From the NCBI GenBank assembly GCA_932521035.1, contig OW051497.1:2294001-2358000 (forward strand): DNA of 64,000 nt. Reading direction: 5' to 3'. Below, piece after piece: positions 30,530 through 42,738 of the stretch (positions within the stretch are counted from its first letter, which is position 1; every line of letters starts with the position of its first letter). The notes under the pieces were generated by a model. That model was not told the DNA's origin and ran no database searches. It saw only the letters and a program-made list of their open reading frames with translations. A program made the position numbers and the translations under genes. Source of the DNA: Oscheius dolichura (taxonomy: Eukaryota > Nematoda > Chromadorea > Rhabditida > Rhabditidae).

Positions 30530-31689
30530 CTATTTCGCTTTCATCTTACACATGTAACTGTTCATTTTAGTAGGGCAAACATGGTTGTACCATTGAGATA
30601 ATTGCGATCTCTGGTAAAAGTTGAAATCCGTCACCATCTGGAAAGGCATCGTTAGATTTCTAAGCTGTATCCTCACCAAGATGCAATCTTCGTTTTGTCC
30701 GTTCGGCTCTCCAGGAGCCATGTTAGTGTAGTTTATTGCTGACCCATCACTCCAGCTCAAATTGAACCCTGTTCCGTTCTTTACAGACTTCATGCCGATC
30801 CAGGTTTGGTCTTCGAGATCCATTCGGCTCAAACTGCTAGCAGCCAGAACTGAAAACGGGGTTAAAAGTGACAAGAAATCTTCAACTTACTAGTCAGGAA
30901 ATGGTTCTCTTCGCGAGAATGGATAGAAGCCAGTTGAGCTCCAAACGCCTTACAGCGAGAGTCGGCTGTAGGCCAGTCGATGTTCGGGTGGTCGTGCATA
31001 TTCTGAAATAATTGGGACTTCGCTGGGTTCAAAACGTTTCAGACCTTGTAACAGGCATTAGTTTTAGCGAAGTATTCCCACCCTGGAGTGCACTTTACAG
31101 GATCTAAAAAGGAGGCCATGATGAGGTTTGGGAAACTCTTACTCCGAGCAGGGATATTGCAAATGAAATCTGTGCTTTGGGAGCAGTTCAAGCTGATCCA
31201 TTGGCCGTTTTGGCTCTGATCCATTTGAGCACAACGGAAATCCTTGGCTGGTTGCCCTAAGATGGTTAACATAGCTAAAATGGTTGACACGCTGCGCACC
31301 AGGAGCCCAGTTCGTGTACCCTTCCTTTGTTCCATCTTGCCAGAAGCCGGACTGGTCCATACCGATCCAGACACCACAGCAGAAGTTTGCTAAAGAAGTA
31401 GATCAGTATAGAATAACGAGGGCCCAACCTTTGACAATTGAGAGGACAGCACTGTTTTGGAAGGCATTCACGATAGTCACCAGATGGCCGCCCTGTTGAA
31501 TGCAGGTCATCTCCGCAGCATAGAAGGTCTTGTCACTCATACCCAGTAAACAGCCGTTCATTCTGAAATTTGCTGGCTATTCACAAAGCGAAAAGAGTCT
31601 GACGTTGTGTCCCATACAGCTCCATTGGGGCAGTCCTGCTGGGCAGACGCCAAGACGACCAAGGCGAAGAGGAAGAGGAAGACAGCCAT
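30530..31689 (-). CDS. Secreted protein with two C-type lectin domains
   Basis: Start at 31689 gives a signal peptide (MAVFLFLFALVVLASA). Domain 1 runs CPNGAVWDTT, MSDKTFYAAEMTCIQQGGHL, GVWIGMDQSGFWQDGT, NWAPGAQ, CAQMDQSQNGQWISLNCSQS and FICNIPA. Domain 2 runs CTPGWEYFAKTNACYK, CKAFGAQLASIHSREENHFL, TWIGMKS, LSWSDGSAINYTNMAPGEPN, EDCIL and NHVCPTKMNSYMCKM. Domain 2 has an EPN-like motif (APGEPN) but the WND motif is replaced by Y-N-H, so Ca2+/mannose binding is doubtful; domain 1 lacks both. Six short introns join in phase (41 nt at about 31566-31606, phase 2, was the key one). TATTTAAA lies ~30 nt upstream of the start. Nematode clec genes of this shape are often secreted immune or gut proteins. 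Confidence 0.93.
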
Positions 31690-32551
31690 CTCTGGATAGA
31701 GGAACCCACCACAGCGTTTAAATACGGGGAAAAATGATAACGGTATTATCGTCCGGTAAGCTAGTCAGCAGACTCCAAACATTCCTGACTGTGCAGATGG
31801 TTGTGGTTTTGCGTTTTATGATAAGGTACTCCCTGGTAGTGTAATCCGAACACCTTGCACTTTTAAAGAATCCGCCACAACTGTAGTTACACTTCTAGCA
31901 ACGCTATTTCTCTCCTTTTACGGGATATCAAAGTGGTTACCATGACTATGACGCTGGATGGCAGACAGGCTGCCTGGGTCTTCAAGAGAAGCCTGATACT
32001 GGTGGCGGCCCTTATCAGTGAAGCTCGAGACAAAAAAGTGGTAATTAAAACTTCTGGTTAATCATAAATTAAAGGTTCCTCCGAATGAATGTATTGCTGA
32101 AAAAAGGAGCTCACTCGGGTATACAGAACTGGGCTTGCAAATATTTTGAAAATCATGAAGGTTGGAACAGTTTCCTTTAGAACTGTAGCACCTCATAATC
32201 ATTTTTGTTTAAAAACTACAGATCCTAAGTCACTCCTCCCCTCGGAAGCATTGTGTGCATATTTCCTGCTGAGAAGTTGCCCGTTTTTTGACCAAACATC
32301 TTCACAACCTTATCGTAACCATTCTTCGAGTAATTCCTTTATCTCAATAACACCTCCCTCCCACGAGAAGATCCCTTCCGGTCACATGTTCACGTGTCTG
32401 GTGTTCTTGTCGAAGATTTCGTTTGTGGACCCCCATAATCCATCATAGGACTTCCTGTGGGTTACGTATTCTTATCACAGGAAGCGACAATCACCACATG
32501 AATTAACAAGGACTGATCTTTATTGTCTTGGAGATATTCGGTCAGACAACT
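31690..32551. other. Intergenic; weak small frames
   Basis: On the plus strand, exons 31940-32040 and 32073-32143 would join in phase 0 through a 34 nt intron to give ~57 residues (MTMTLDGRQAAWVFKRSLIL...), but alternative frames are equally open and no upstream exon or family supports it. The left end is the C-type lectin promoter. Confidence 0.35.
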
Positions 32552-32845
32552 TTATTGATCACCATAGAGCCAGCCGGGAAATTCGGAGAAAGCCGGTCGC
32601 TTGGCTGCTGGGAAGAGTTTAGCTTGGACCATACTGGGGAAACGGAGAGAACGCTTCGCAGGAAATAAATACTCGGCGGCCCAGTCTTCCGGAGCATCTT
32701 CTTCAAAATGGGTCTCGGCGTAGGCGACGATGGCGAGCAGGCAGAGAACCAGAACCTGAAAACAATCAGTAATAAACCCTTTAATCACGGCGTCTTTCTT
32801 CTTGATTTTGAAGTGAAATTAGCAACTTACTGTCTTCATGATCAT
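32552..32845 (-). CDS. Neuropeptide-like precursor
   Basis: Two exons: 32845-32831 (MIMKT) and 32758-32552, phase 0, giving ~72 residues. A clear signal peptide (TVLVLCLLAIVAYA) is followed by an acidic spacer, then two Lys-Arg processing sites: ...EYLFPA-KR, SLRFPSMVQAKLFPAA-KR and the C-terminal peptide PAFSEFPGWLYGDQ. No Gly precedes the KR sites, so the predicted peptides are not amidated. The layout is that of nematode NLP precursors; the sequences do not match an FLP (RFamide) pattern, and I cannot assign an nlp family. The size, dibasic sites and signal peptide make a secreted peptide precursor likely. Confidence 0.78.
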
Positions 32846-34475
32846 TGTAGAAAGCTTGACGAAGAAGATTTCCTGAAAGACTAGATTTTAAACAGAGCTG
32901 TTATTGTGAAGCACTAGAATAAGGAAGATGATTACCCTAAAATATAAGTATCCCTCCCAAATATGGTCGTCTACGTGTTCCCCTCCCTCAAAAAAGATCT
33001 TCATCCCCTATTAGACCCAAAAGTGCAATACTTCTCTCTCTTTTTTTTCATAATTCCCTGGAGGCTCTTCTTGCTGACAGCCCTCCCTACTCCAAAAAAG
33101 TACATTGGTACGCACTCGTACAACACAATTTGTAAATGGACACTCGTAATTTAGGTTCAAGTCCACTCCGGCGAGTATGCCCACCCAGGGAATTGGACCC
33201 CTAAAAAACAGCACTTTGGGTGGTCCTGTCTCAGAAAACAAAGAACCACCTGGCACACGGTTGTAAGTGTCATTTCGGCCGGTTACCGTTAATCTGGCAG
33301 GGATTAGGATAATGAGTCCCCATTCTAGGTAAAGAAAAAAGAATAAGGAGAAAGAATAAGATAGCAGCTGAGTAAATAAGATGCAACGAATTTGACCGGA
33401 GGGATTCTTTCTCGTTGAAAATAGCAAGAGAGATGACTCGAATGTGATGTTTTGGACGTCAGATACTAGAATGGATGATTTCACTCGGAGACAGGAATCT
33501 CCATGTAATTTCCGGGAAAATAATTGGGCTTGTTTGGATAAGGGGAAAAAAGAGAACAGCGACTGATTTTCTCGGGAAAAGAGCAAGTCCAAAATAGATA
33601 GCTAACTATGCAGGGGAATGCAGTTTTCTGCAACAGTGGAAATAAGGGAAGGCGAGAACACCAGAGCGAAGAAAACGACATGAATATTGCGTATCTTCGA
33701 ATATATAGCGGTTTGACAGTCATTTCTCACGACTGGAACCAATATTTAGCAAAAGGAGGGGGTTCATGGGGATCGAAATTAGAGAGAAGAAAAATGTGTC
33801 CTCTCAGCTGAGCAATATCAGCGTATTGCCCTATTAATATAGTCTAATGGCGGCATTTAAATAAATACCATTGAAATGAATAATGTCTGGGGGTACACTG
33901 CCTTGAGGAAAGCACCTGCAGTCGTAAGGTCAAAAGGTAAGACGTGGAAATGGTTTAAAACTACAATTTTACCTTGACGTGCGTCTTAAACTTGAGATTT
34001 GTAGTCGCCCACGTCAATGGAGACCTTTAGACACCTTTTCAAGAATTGAAAGCTTTAAAATTATGTTGTCTGGAAGGTTATGAGAAACTCGTCCTGAAGA
34101 TGAGAGTTGGAAATGAGAACTGTGGGGGAGAAAAGAGTAGCTAAATTGATAAATGTGGATATTTATTAGGTTCCAAAATATCATTTTCTACATACTACAA
34201 GAGAAGAATAGGAGAAGAAGCGATGACACAAAATAAAGGGGAAAATAATCACAACCAGACTTTGCACTTTATTAATTTAGAAGAAGAAGAAGCAGGGTAG
34301 GTGGATGATTAGTAGGATTTGTGAGGGGGGAGGGGACGCCATGTATTCAGTATATGGCAACAGTACATAGAACAGAAGAGAGTGCTGGGGTGGATCACTC
34401 GGAAACGGGGGTGTGCAAATCGGGTGGTTTGGAAAATATGAGATTCACAAAGTAGAGGAGACCGTTGAAACTGGC
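32846..34475. other. Intergenic, no supported gene
   Basis: A 193-codon minus frame (33011-33592) is open but has no domain, signal peptide or splice context. The right end holds the 3' UTR of netrin. Confidence 0.45.
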
Positions 34476-37400
34476 TTAGTACGCGTTTCCACAATGGCCC
34501 ATTTTGTCCTTTTTGGAGAAGCGTAGTACCTTAAAATGGGGGTTTAGTAAATCTTCACGGATGGGCTTACTTTATCCATGATGTCTTCCGACCACTCGAC
34601 GACGACTGTCTTAGCATTTACAACAATTCCACTCCTCTCGGGGTTTAAGTCGTCTTTGCCTGCAAAATGTGCACATTGGCAAGAATTCTTGATAAATATA
34701 TGTAAGTCTTTAAAGCTGCTCTTAATCTTTAAATACGGTAATCTTTAGATTCTCTGATAACTGCCCCGTTGTGGCCACCATGCACTTTGGTGGCCAATTG
34801 CTCTTTTCCCCACAGAGAAATCAAACAAAAAGAAGCCAGGGGACAGCTGTTTGACCCCTACAGCAGAAAGTTGCCAAAGGACAATATTTCTTCCCCTCCC
34901 TGGCCGGTACTTCGTCTTCCTGGATAGATTTCCCTTAACCACACGGGCCAGTCAACACGTTCGCTATCATCCGTCTTGTTTAGCACTCAAATCCCGCGAG
35001 AATTCTCGCGCTCTCCAGATCGGGCCACGCTAATCGCGCTGACACCTTCATTTACATATTTGGGGTAATTAATCACGACACGGGCGTTTTTGACACGGTT
35101 GACAAGAGAAGTTGACTTACCCAGGAGGAGGTATCGTCGACCGAGCCGGAGTTTGGGACATTTACAGGCGACAGCGGTGGAACTGAGCCAGAGGAATGTC
35201 TCTCCTCTCTTGCCACGAGCTCCTTTCTTGAAGACGGCTTCCACGGCGATCTTGTACTTGGCCCAGCCGTCAACCATTTCCCTGTCGGTTACCACAATTT
35301 GGAATGCTGAAGAAGGGCATATCCTGAACTATGGAAACATACCGTAATCCCTCTTGCAGAACTTCTTCTGGTTCAATCTCTTCGGGACAATTCGGCAGGA
35401 GGAGCACTTTCCATGCTCGCTGCTTGCGCTGCTTTCCATAGACTGTGGCCCTCCATGAGTGGGGATACCTGAAAATCACGTACTGTGTCCTCGAAAGGAT
35501 TTTTCTACGTTCCCATAGACAAGCTGGGGATTAGTACGAGCTAATCTGAACAGCGAGACAATAGGAACATAGGCAGGGCAAATAATGATGAGCACTGAGT
35601 CTACTAATAAGACAAATGAATGGCTTCAGGACGATTATTGATCAGAAGAAACTTACGGATGCACGGAGTGACGGTCGAGCGACTCTGTTGGTATCCCTTG
35701 GCGCATCGGTTACAAGTTAATCCCGTTACTCCCGGCTTGCAGACACATTGTCCGGAAGTTTGATTGCAGCTCTTGCTCAAAGATCCAACTGGATGGCACT
35801 CACAGCCTGAAGAAATTCTGTAGTTAGAGGATATTTTTGTCGGGCTCATGAAAACCCCCCTTGAAGAGGTCATTCCATTTCCCAGTTGTGTTCGATTGTG
35901 TAAGCGAGACAGAGAGAGGCAGGGGCAGCGAGAGAGAATGTTTTACAGAGGAACGCATCAGGTTTCTTTACATCGATCATTCGATCATCACCCCGAGGGC
36001 AATTTGTCCCCGGCTAGCTGGACCAAATGATGCTGTATGCCGCCACTAAATCAAGCAGAACGCTGTTCCCGAGGAAAACTGTTTGTTACCTCAAGGTGTC
36101 TGATTAATTTGGCACACTTTGCCCGGGTGATTTACACTGCTCCCCAACCAACGCGTTTTTTTTCGGGAAGATCTTTTTCCCTTGATTTAATACCTCCTGT
36201 TGGCGGGCATGGACGTCTAGGAAGAGGGAAAAGCGTGTGGTCACAAAGGACTGGGGATGCAAATTTAACTGCTTTTGACACGGACCCCTAATTAATGATT
36301 CCTTGTAGGGTTGAGGGCCGCCGCGTCGGACTGTGAGAACATTAGCATAAGGAGATTGTTATGGGGTGGCAATGGTGGTCAGAATACAACACCAAAACCA
36401 TAATGAGAGGATGGTAGCTATAATCCCAGAAGCAGCATGTATATCTTCTTAATGCAACAAAGAAAAGATTGTTTCACAGCTTGCCTTCCCAAACATGATG
36501 GTTTTTTATTTACATTTCCCGATCTCCCTTCGCGTGACGTCTAATTGCCTACCGCTGAACAGCGGTCTCGCGGCACTGATGTCCGAGTGGTTAAGGAGTT
36601 TGACTCGAATATGCCGAGTTATCAAATGGGCTCTGCCCGCGTAGGTTCGAATCCTGCTCAGTGCGAACATTTTTTGCTTTTTTAATCTCATGGAAAATCG
36701 CGTTCAGTGGTTAGGAATCGGGTTGTTTTTGTAAAAGTTCTTGCTGCAGCCCCTGAAAAAACGTCCGACAACAGTATTAGACACCCTTAATCCTTGTCAG
36801 AAAGGACAAATTGCTCATTTGTGTGATAACATCGGTTCTGTCAACTCGTCGGACTGTCCATCCAATTATCAAAGTAATAGATCCGTCACCGATCCGTCAC
36901 ATCGCATCCGATTGCCACTTCCTTCCCATTGCCACACAATTACCTCATTTTCTGATAGCATCGTCCCTACTCACTTTCTCTTACGGGAGATGCACCGGAA
37001 ATTGGCTGGGGTTCCAGTGGTGGTCACTCCCCCGGCTCTATCTCTCGTGGATTCGATTTAGGCGGCAAAATGAATGGCACTACACAATTGTAATTGACCC
37101 ACACACACACTCTCACTCGCGGGGCCATGGACCAGCAGAGAATAAACTTGGGTCATTTGAATAGTTATACATAAGGGGCCAGAGTGGGGGGTAAATTGGA
37201 TTGAACGGCTGGACACTTACTCTTGCAGGCTTTTCGGCTGGTCATGGAGAAGGACTGGTCCCGGAAGTAGCCAGGCTTACAGAGGTGGCAGTTCCTTCCT
37301 GCTGTGTTGTGGCGGCAGTTGATGCAGACTCCTCCGCTTCTACAACCGGGATAATTCGGAAAGACAACGCGTACGATACCTGTTCCCACTGAGTTTGTAG

Positions 37401-40170
37401 ATCTCCGGATCGAAGCGACATCTCTTCGCGTGCATGTTACAGTTGCAGGCTGAAATCTCGGAATTACGACGGCGTTCCCTTATCCTCGTAATATTGAAAC
37501 CATAAATGGTTGATGATGTTTACTCTGATGGTCACAATATCTCAAAGGGCGATAATTTACAACGCCTTCTGCGCGATTTAAGGGGCAATGGATTAACAGA
37601 TGCCGCTACCCAAAAGGGTGGAAAATCTCAAGTAATGATGTAATGTGGATGACCTCTTAGGTACTGTATTTCTCTTCTACCTCTTCAATAAGTTCCCCCG
37701 AAAAAGGCAAAGGATCCCTCTCCCTTGCCGTCGTGTTCATATTGTCTCAGGGTGACCTCTTGTACTACCGCCTATTACCACCGGTTAGCCTTCCTTTTAC
37801 CAGCCATAAAGCGGCTAGGTAACGCTACGCGACCCATTTGTTTATCGTGGTCTAATATGGGGTTAAGAACAATGCCTTCAGCCACCTGGACTACGGTATT
37901 CACACCTGCAGCTTAGAACTCTTTTTCGGGCGGCAACAAACCGATTAAAGAGATATACGTGTGCGAGAGTCGTTTATTCCCAGCGGCGTCTTTTTTTGAA
38001 ACCACCAATTGTTGCCAGTACAAGTGGCTTCTCAGGCGTCTATTTTCTAGCCAATTTTCCACTCTCAGGCACTGATTGGATTCGGTTTTCACGCAACAAC
38101 AGGCGTTCAATGGGATTTCATGCTTTTTGCCCCAGGAAAGTGTATTCTTCTCTAAAGATAAACTGCGCCAAAGGGGCCCCTACCCGGATCGGCTATGGAT
38201 TTTCGGCAGGGGGCATTCCACTCTCGTAAAGATTAACGGTTCTACGCTTGACGCCGGGGCCAGGTCCTCCGCCCCTAATCCACTTTTATTTATTGCGAGA
38301 ACAATAAAATTGGCGGCTCCCTGTCCTTCTGCGGGCAGGGTACAAGGCGACAGAACGCGCCGCTCACCAGAAGAAAAAAAGGGAGGCTCTCAAAATACAC
38401 GACATACGGTCAGCCCCCGTCTCTTTTCTGCACAGTAGGTGGCGGATAAAAGAATTATGGCAGACTGTCGCCCGCTTTTCCCCAGGGTGCCGAGCCTCTC
38501 TCTGTGTGCTAGAATTCTGCCTACCAGGAGACGCGGAGGAAGTGCGCGCATCTCCCGAATACAAAGCTATATTCGCCAGGTGTCAATACGCGTGTGTATT
38601 ATACCATTGAGTGCCTCATTCTCGCGTCTTTCCCAAACAACGAAGAGCGCATAGAAGGCATGACAAAAACGATGTAGGTATTGTTAGTGGGCAATAGTCC
38701 TTGCCCGCGCTCTCTTGGTCATCTCTAACTTTTAAGGGGCAGGTTTAAAGGGGGATTTCCCTTGGTTGTAATGAGATATTATGTGGAAACAAGTGTCAAC
38801 ATGTTGCGGGCAAGCTCTCTCTCTCAGGGAGAGTGTAAGAGCTCCTCTTGTTCTACACCTCACCGCGACTAATTGGAACATAAAAATATTGCTTCCGGCC
38901 TGGAGGACAGCGGCCCCTTGAGGTGTGAAAAAAAACTGACCGACACATGCGTTGGCATTGGAACTGGTGGCTCGAGACCACGGGCGATCAAAGTGGAATG
39001 GCTTGCAGGTCTCACACTCCGTTCCATCGGTGTTGTGCTTGCAATCACATGTGTACTAAAAAGGGTCCTACAGTGAAATAACAAGCCATTTACCTTTCCC
39101 ATCTTGTCAAAAATACAGCGACTGGCATGACCATTGCACTTGCAGCGACCTCCGACGGCCAATTCGCCCATAGAATAGAAATGTTTGCGTTTTAGGCTGT
39201 CGTCCTCAGTAGCATTGAAGCCGTCGCTAATATCGTTAACTAAATCGTAGAGCTCTCCCTAAAATTTCATTTCCTTCGTCCGAAAACTAGCAAAAAACAA
39301 CAGCACCTGGTCAGGTACAAGTCGATCGAAGACTACACGAATGTCTGTTGCAGTAACCCAATCCTGTAGTACTGGGGAGGTCTCAAAAGACAACGCCGAG
39401 GGTCTGTTCTCAAGGAAGGGGAAGGCTACCCGGTTGCCGCTGGGCGCAATGATGTGGGAATTGGTACAGACGGCTTCCTAAAGCAGATATTCTTGGAGCC
39501 CAAAGGGATATCCTACCTGTTCATTGTGTTTTGTAATTGTGACGTCCGGCTGCCTTCCATAGATTTTCTTACAATCGGTAGAATAGTATTGGAATGGGTT
39601 CCAGGTCTTTCCAAAATCGGCAGACTTGTAAAGAGCCATAGAATCAGGCCTTCGGGAGCAGAAATGCATGGAGACGTAGGTCAATTCAAACTTCTTCCCG
39701 AGCGATAAGGTAAGGGAGACTTGAGTAGGGGCGAGAGATGGTTCCGACAACCAGCAGGTCATATTTCCGGCGGTATTCAAATCAGTCAAGAGAGAAGCCG
39801 GATGAGACAACTTGTCATCGTCAGCATCGCAGATTTCACATCGCTCGCGCATGATTCCATCGGCTCCTTCGGTAATGGTACAGAATCTACGAATTTCTTT
39901 GTTTTGATAACAAGGGAGGTCCTACTTGGATGGCCCATTGATACCACAAGTCTCGGAGGCAATTACAGGTTTCCCAAAAGCGGCATTAATGAATTCCGGA
40001 ACACAACGGATAGGACGACCGGTAACATCGTAACAGGGGTCATGGTCAGGCTCCCGCATGGAAAACTAAAGATGAATATATTTGTTAAAGGATGACGAGG
40101 GCAGACGAACCTGGGAGAAGTAGGCTGCTTCTGCTCCTAGGGAGCATAGCAAGAAGAGAAAACGACGCAT
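34476..40170 (-). CDS. unc-6: Netrin (UNC-6 type)
   Basis: Secreted axon and cell guidance protein. The start at 40170 gives the signal peptide ([15 protein letters not shown]). Next comes a laminin N-terminal domain: [67 protein letters not shown] and FDRLVPDQ. Three laminin-type EGF repeats follow: [15 protein letters not shown]...[14 protein letters not shown] (about 38930-39170), [14 protein letters not shown]...[16 protein letters not shown] (about 37205-37450) and [16 protein letters not shown]...[13 protein letters not shown] (about 35645-35810). The C-terminal NTR/C345C domain has [26 protein letters not shown] and [18 protein letters not shown]. It ends HCGNAY at 34476. Introns here are far longer than elsewhere in the window, and one contains a tRNA-Ser. 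Identification is firm; UNC-6 is the single netrin of nematodes. Confidence 0.96.
36573..36665 (+). tRNA. tRNA-Ser(CGA) with an intron
   Basis: Acceptor GCACTGA/TCAGTGC, D-arm TCCGAGTGGTTAAGGA, anticodon stem TTTGA/TCAAA, variable arm GGGC-TCT-GCCC and T-arm GTAGGTTCGAATCCTGC. The anticodon loop reads CTCGAA followed by an ~11-nt intron (TATGCCGAGTT) and A; CTCG pairs with CGAG of the intron, the usual pre-tRNA structure. It lies antisense in an intron of netrin. Confidence 0.93.
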
Positions 40171-42738
40171 AGAATTAGCCGGTAATTTTCTGGAACCATA
40201 TGTCGGAATTTGAAGAAATTGACTGATAAGTGAAAAGGAATGTAGTCAACGTAAGCGAAATCGCTGAATCAGACTCGTACGGGCGGAAAAATCTACAACA
40301 CAGATTGGAATGGTTCCCGAAACGGGGGTCTATTCAGGAAATATGTAGCTAACAACAAATGTACTGGAAATCAAACCTTCCAGGAGACTGTTTTCTGATC
40401 TAGGATCCGTTTGGGACCAGTTTGGTTGGCCATTATTTTATAAAAATTGGCAGACATTTTGCGGAACGCCGAACGCGTCTGAGAAATTCTGCAAAAACAA
40501 AGACGTCTTCTTTTGGCTATGAGAATTTAGGGATGTTTAGAAGGAGGGGAATGAATTGTTTACGGCTTAAAAGATATTTTTGTTTGCTGGGCATAGATTA
40601 TTAGGAAATGAGGGAGAAATGTAAGAGGCTTGGTTTTGTCTAAAAACGGATTCGGTAGCAATACTAGTGAGAATAACCAGTACAAAGAAATAATTAGCAG
40701 CTGGTAGGAGAGCCGGTTCCTTTTTCTGTGACACGCTAAACGAGGAGCGAGGAGCACGGGCGGCATGAGAGAGGTGTGGCCCTCATCTCGCTCGCCGGGG
40801 CTAGGGGCATTGAGGGAACGTCCCGCCCCTGGCATCTTTAGCATACGGTAGGGAGGCACGGATTAGGCGCTCTCCCCCCGATTGAAAGCGATGACGGGTC
40901 GAGTGGACATGAGAAGACCCCACCGGTTCACACCTGCTGGGAGACTAACACCTCAGCCCCCCGTCAAATCTTCTATTCTCTTCTTTTATTGAGAATGAGG
41001 CGACGATTGCGCCAGCGGAAGGTTTATGCCAAGTGAGAGGATGAAGGATGGGGGATAAAGGGAAAGGGAGTACGGGCTACAGTTGATGGATATTATAGGG
41101 GAGGTCTGACACTATGAACAGCATCTAATCGTCTCATATTTCTGGCGCATCGAGAAATACACAAACAGTGCGGACAGCCGAGTGACCATGCGGTAGAGCA
41201 CCATTCACCGGGATGGAATGGAACTTACAAGCTGTTTCGTTTAAAGGACCGGATCTCTTTTTGTGGCTTGGTTTAAACAAAACTCCAGAGCTGACAACAT
41301 GAAAAAGTGCGTTCTCTTGCTGGCAGCTGCTATAAATTGTGACAGCACATCCCCTTTTTTATTTATTACTTTCCAAGCATGTTCTTTTTTCTTGCTTCTA
41401 TCAGATATTGGTTACGGTAGCTTTTAAATTGAGCGTACTCTTAAATTGGAAAGAAATTGACCTGCCTCTCTTTAAAAACTTGAAGACTACCCCGAGTTTC
41501 TTTCGCAAATTTGGTAAGCTTCCGTTTCTGAGGTGGTAAAGAGTGTTTACGACAATCATGGATCGCCCCTGGATCTAAACTTTGTAAGCTTCCGCTAAAT
41601 CTCGCATAAATTTGTCGTCGAGACACCGAATCGGGGGAATAATTCAATGGATGTTAGGAACGGTGCCTGGGAACTCTCCTACTTCTCTCCTTTCGTAATC
41701 AGGCAAAACGGAACAGACACCGTATTCATAACTGACCGGAAACAAGGAAGACGCATCATCGGTCAAGCAAGTGTGATCCAATTTGTATTGTAGCCTGCAC
41801 GCGCGCTGAACAAAGAGATACCCCATTGAGAAGTGCTCTTTGATGATACCGCACTCGATATAACTTTGCCCATAATTTGTATGTCAATCTATTGGGATAT
41901 CCGGATTAGTTTTCTGCTTGCATAATGGGTCTCCTACAACACATGGTGGCGCAATCGCAGCCTAGGTTGCTTTCTTCTTGCTAACTGGTTATAGTTTGCT
42001 CTTCTGTTTCAAGTAAAAAGCCTTGAAAGTATGGAAACCGCGACACCTTTTCCTATCTATATGCTAAATTGACCTTCGCACAACGGCAGAAGGGAAAGGG
42101 AAAAAGAGGAAGCGACAATCTGCAGAAGGGGGAAACCTACCGCAGCAAAGTGGAACGGTTGCTATCAATTTACAAAAGCTCTTAACCGGAAAATTGCTTA
42201 ATTTGTTGGCAAACTGATTGATGATCATGGAGGGAAAAACTGAATAGAATTCTGGAAAGTTGCGGCTGGTCGCGTTCCTTACACAGATTCTGCCCTTTCC
42301 AACATGATGCCATTACTTCTTCCCTCAAATGGCAACCACCCTCCAGGAAAAAACAACTTACCCTTATGGTCACATGATGGTCCAATCTTTCGCCACTTTT
42401 TTTATTAACTAGAATGGAATCCAACTTCACAATATATCCAGACAATGCGAAAAAAATGACAACGGATGACGTTCGTTGAGGGTATGACCAAAATGAGGGA
42501 ACAGCGAAGCTTTTTTTTGTGTTTTTGTAGTTTTTAAATTTTTTTGGAGATTTTATGGTAATTAGAGTAAACATGGATGTGACAATATTATGAAAGAGAA
42601 AATATAAGGACTGAAGGCAGGGTGTACTAATCCACCGGAAGCTTAGCAATCAACATCTTTACAGTATTATAAAGGGGTATGAGATTGGAAAGCATTCAGT
42701 GGCACAGCATCTACAGATAAAGAAACCAGGAGATTACT
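40171..42738. other. Intergenic, netrin upstream region
   Basis: About 2.5 kb without a supported gene, expected for the regulatory region of a developmental gene. A 155-codon minus frame at 42182-42649 has no recognisable content. Confidence 0.5.

Noticed and set aside
31940-32143. Two plus-strand exons joined by a 34 nt intron
   Set aside because: The intron is shorter than others in the window, alternative frames are equally open, and no homologue is recognised.
33150-33200. tRNA-like B-box (GGTTCAAGTCC)
   Set aside because: No matching A-box or cloverleaf upstream and no inverted copy nearby; probably chance or a decayed tRNA/SINE fragment.
33011-33592. 193-codon minus-strand open frame
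   Set aside because: No recognisable content, many hydrophobic and rare residues in random order; nothing upstream resembles a promoter or acceptor.
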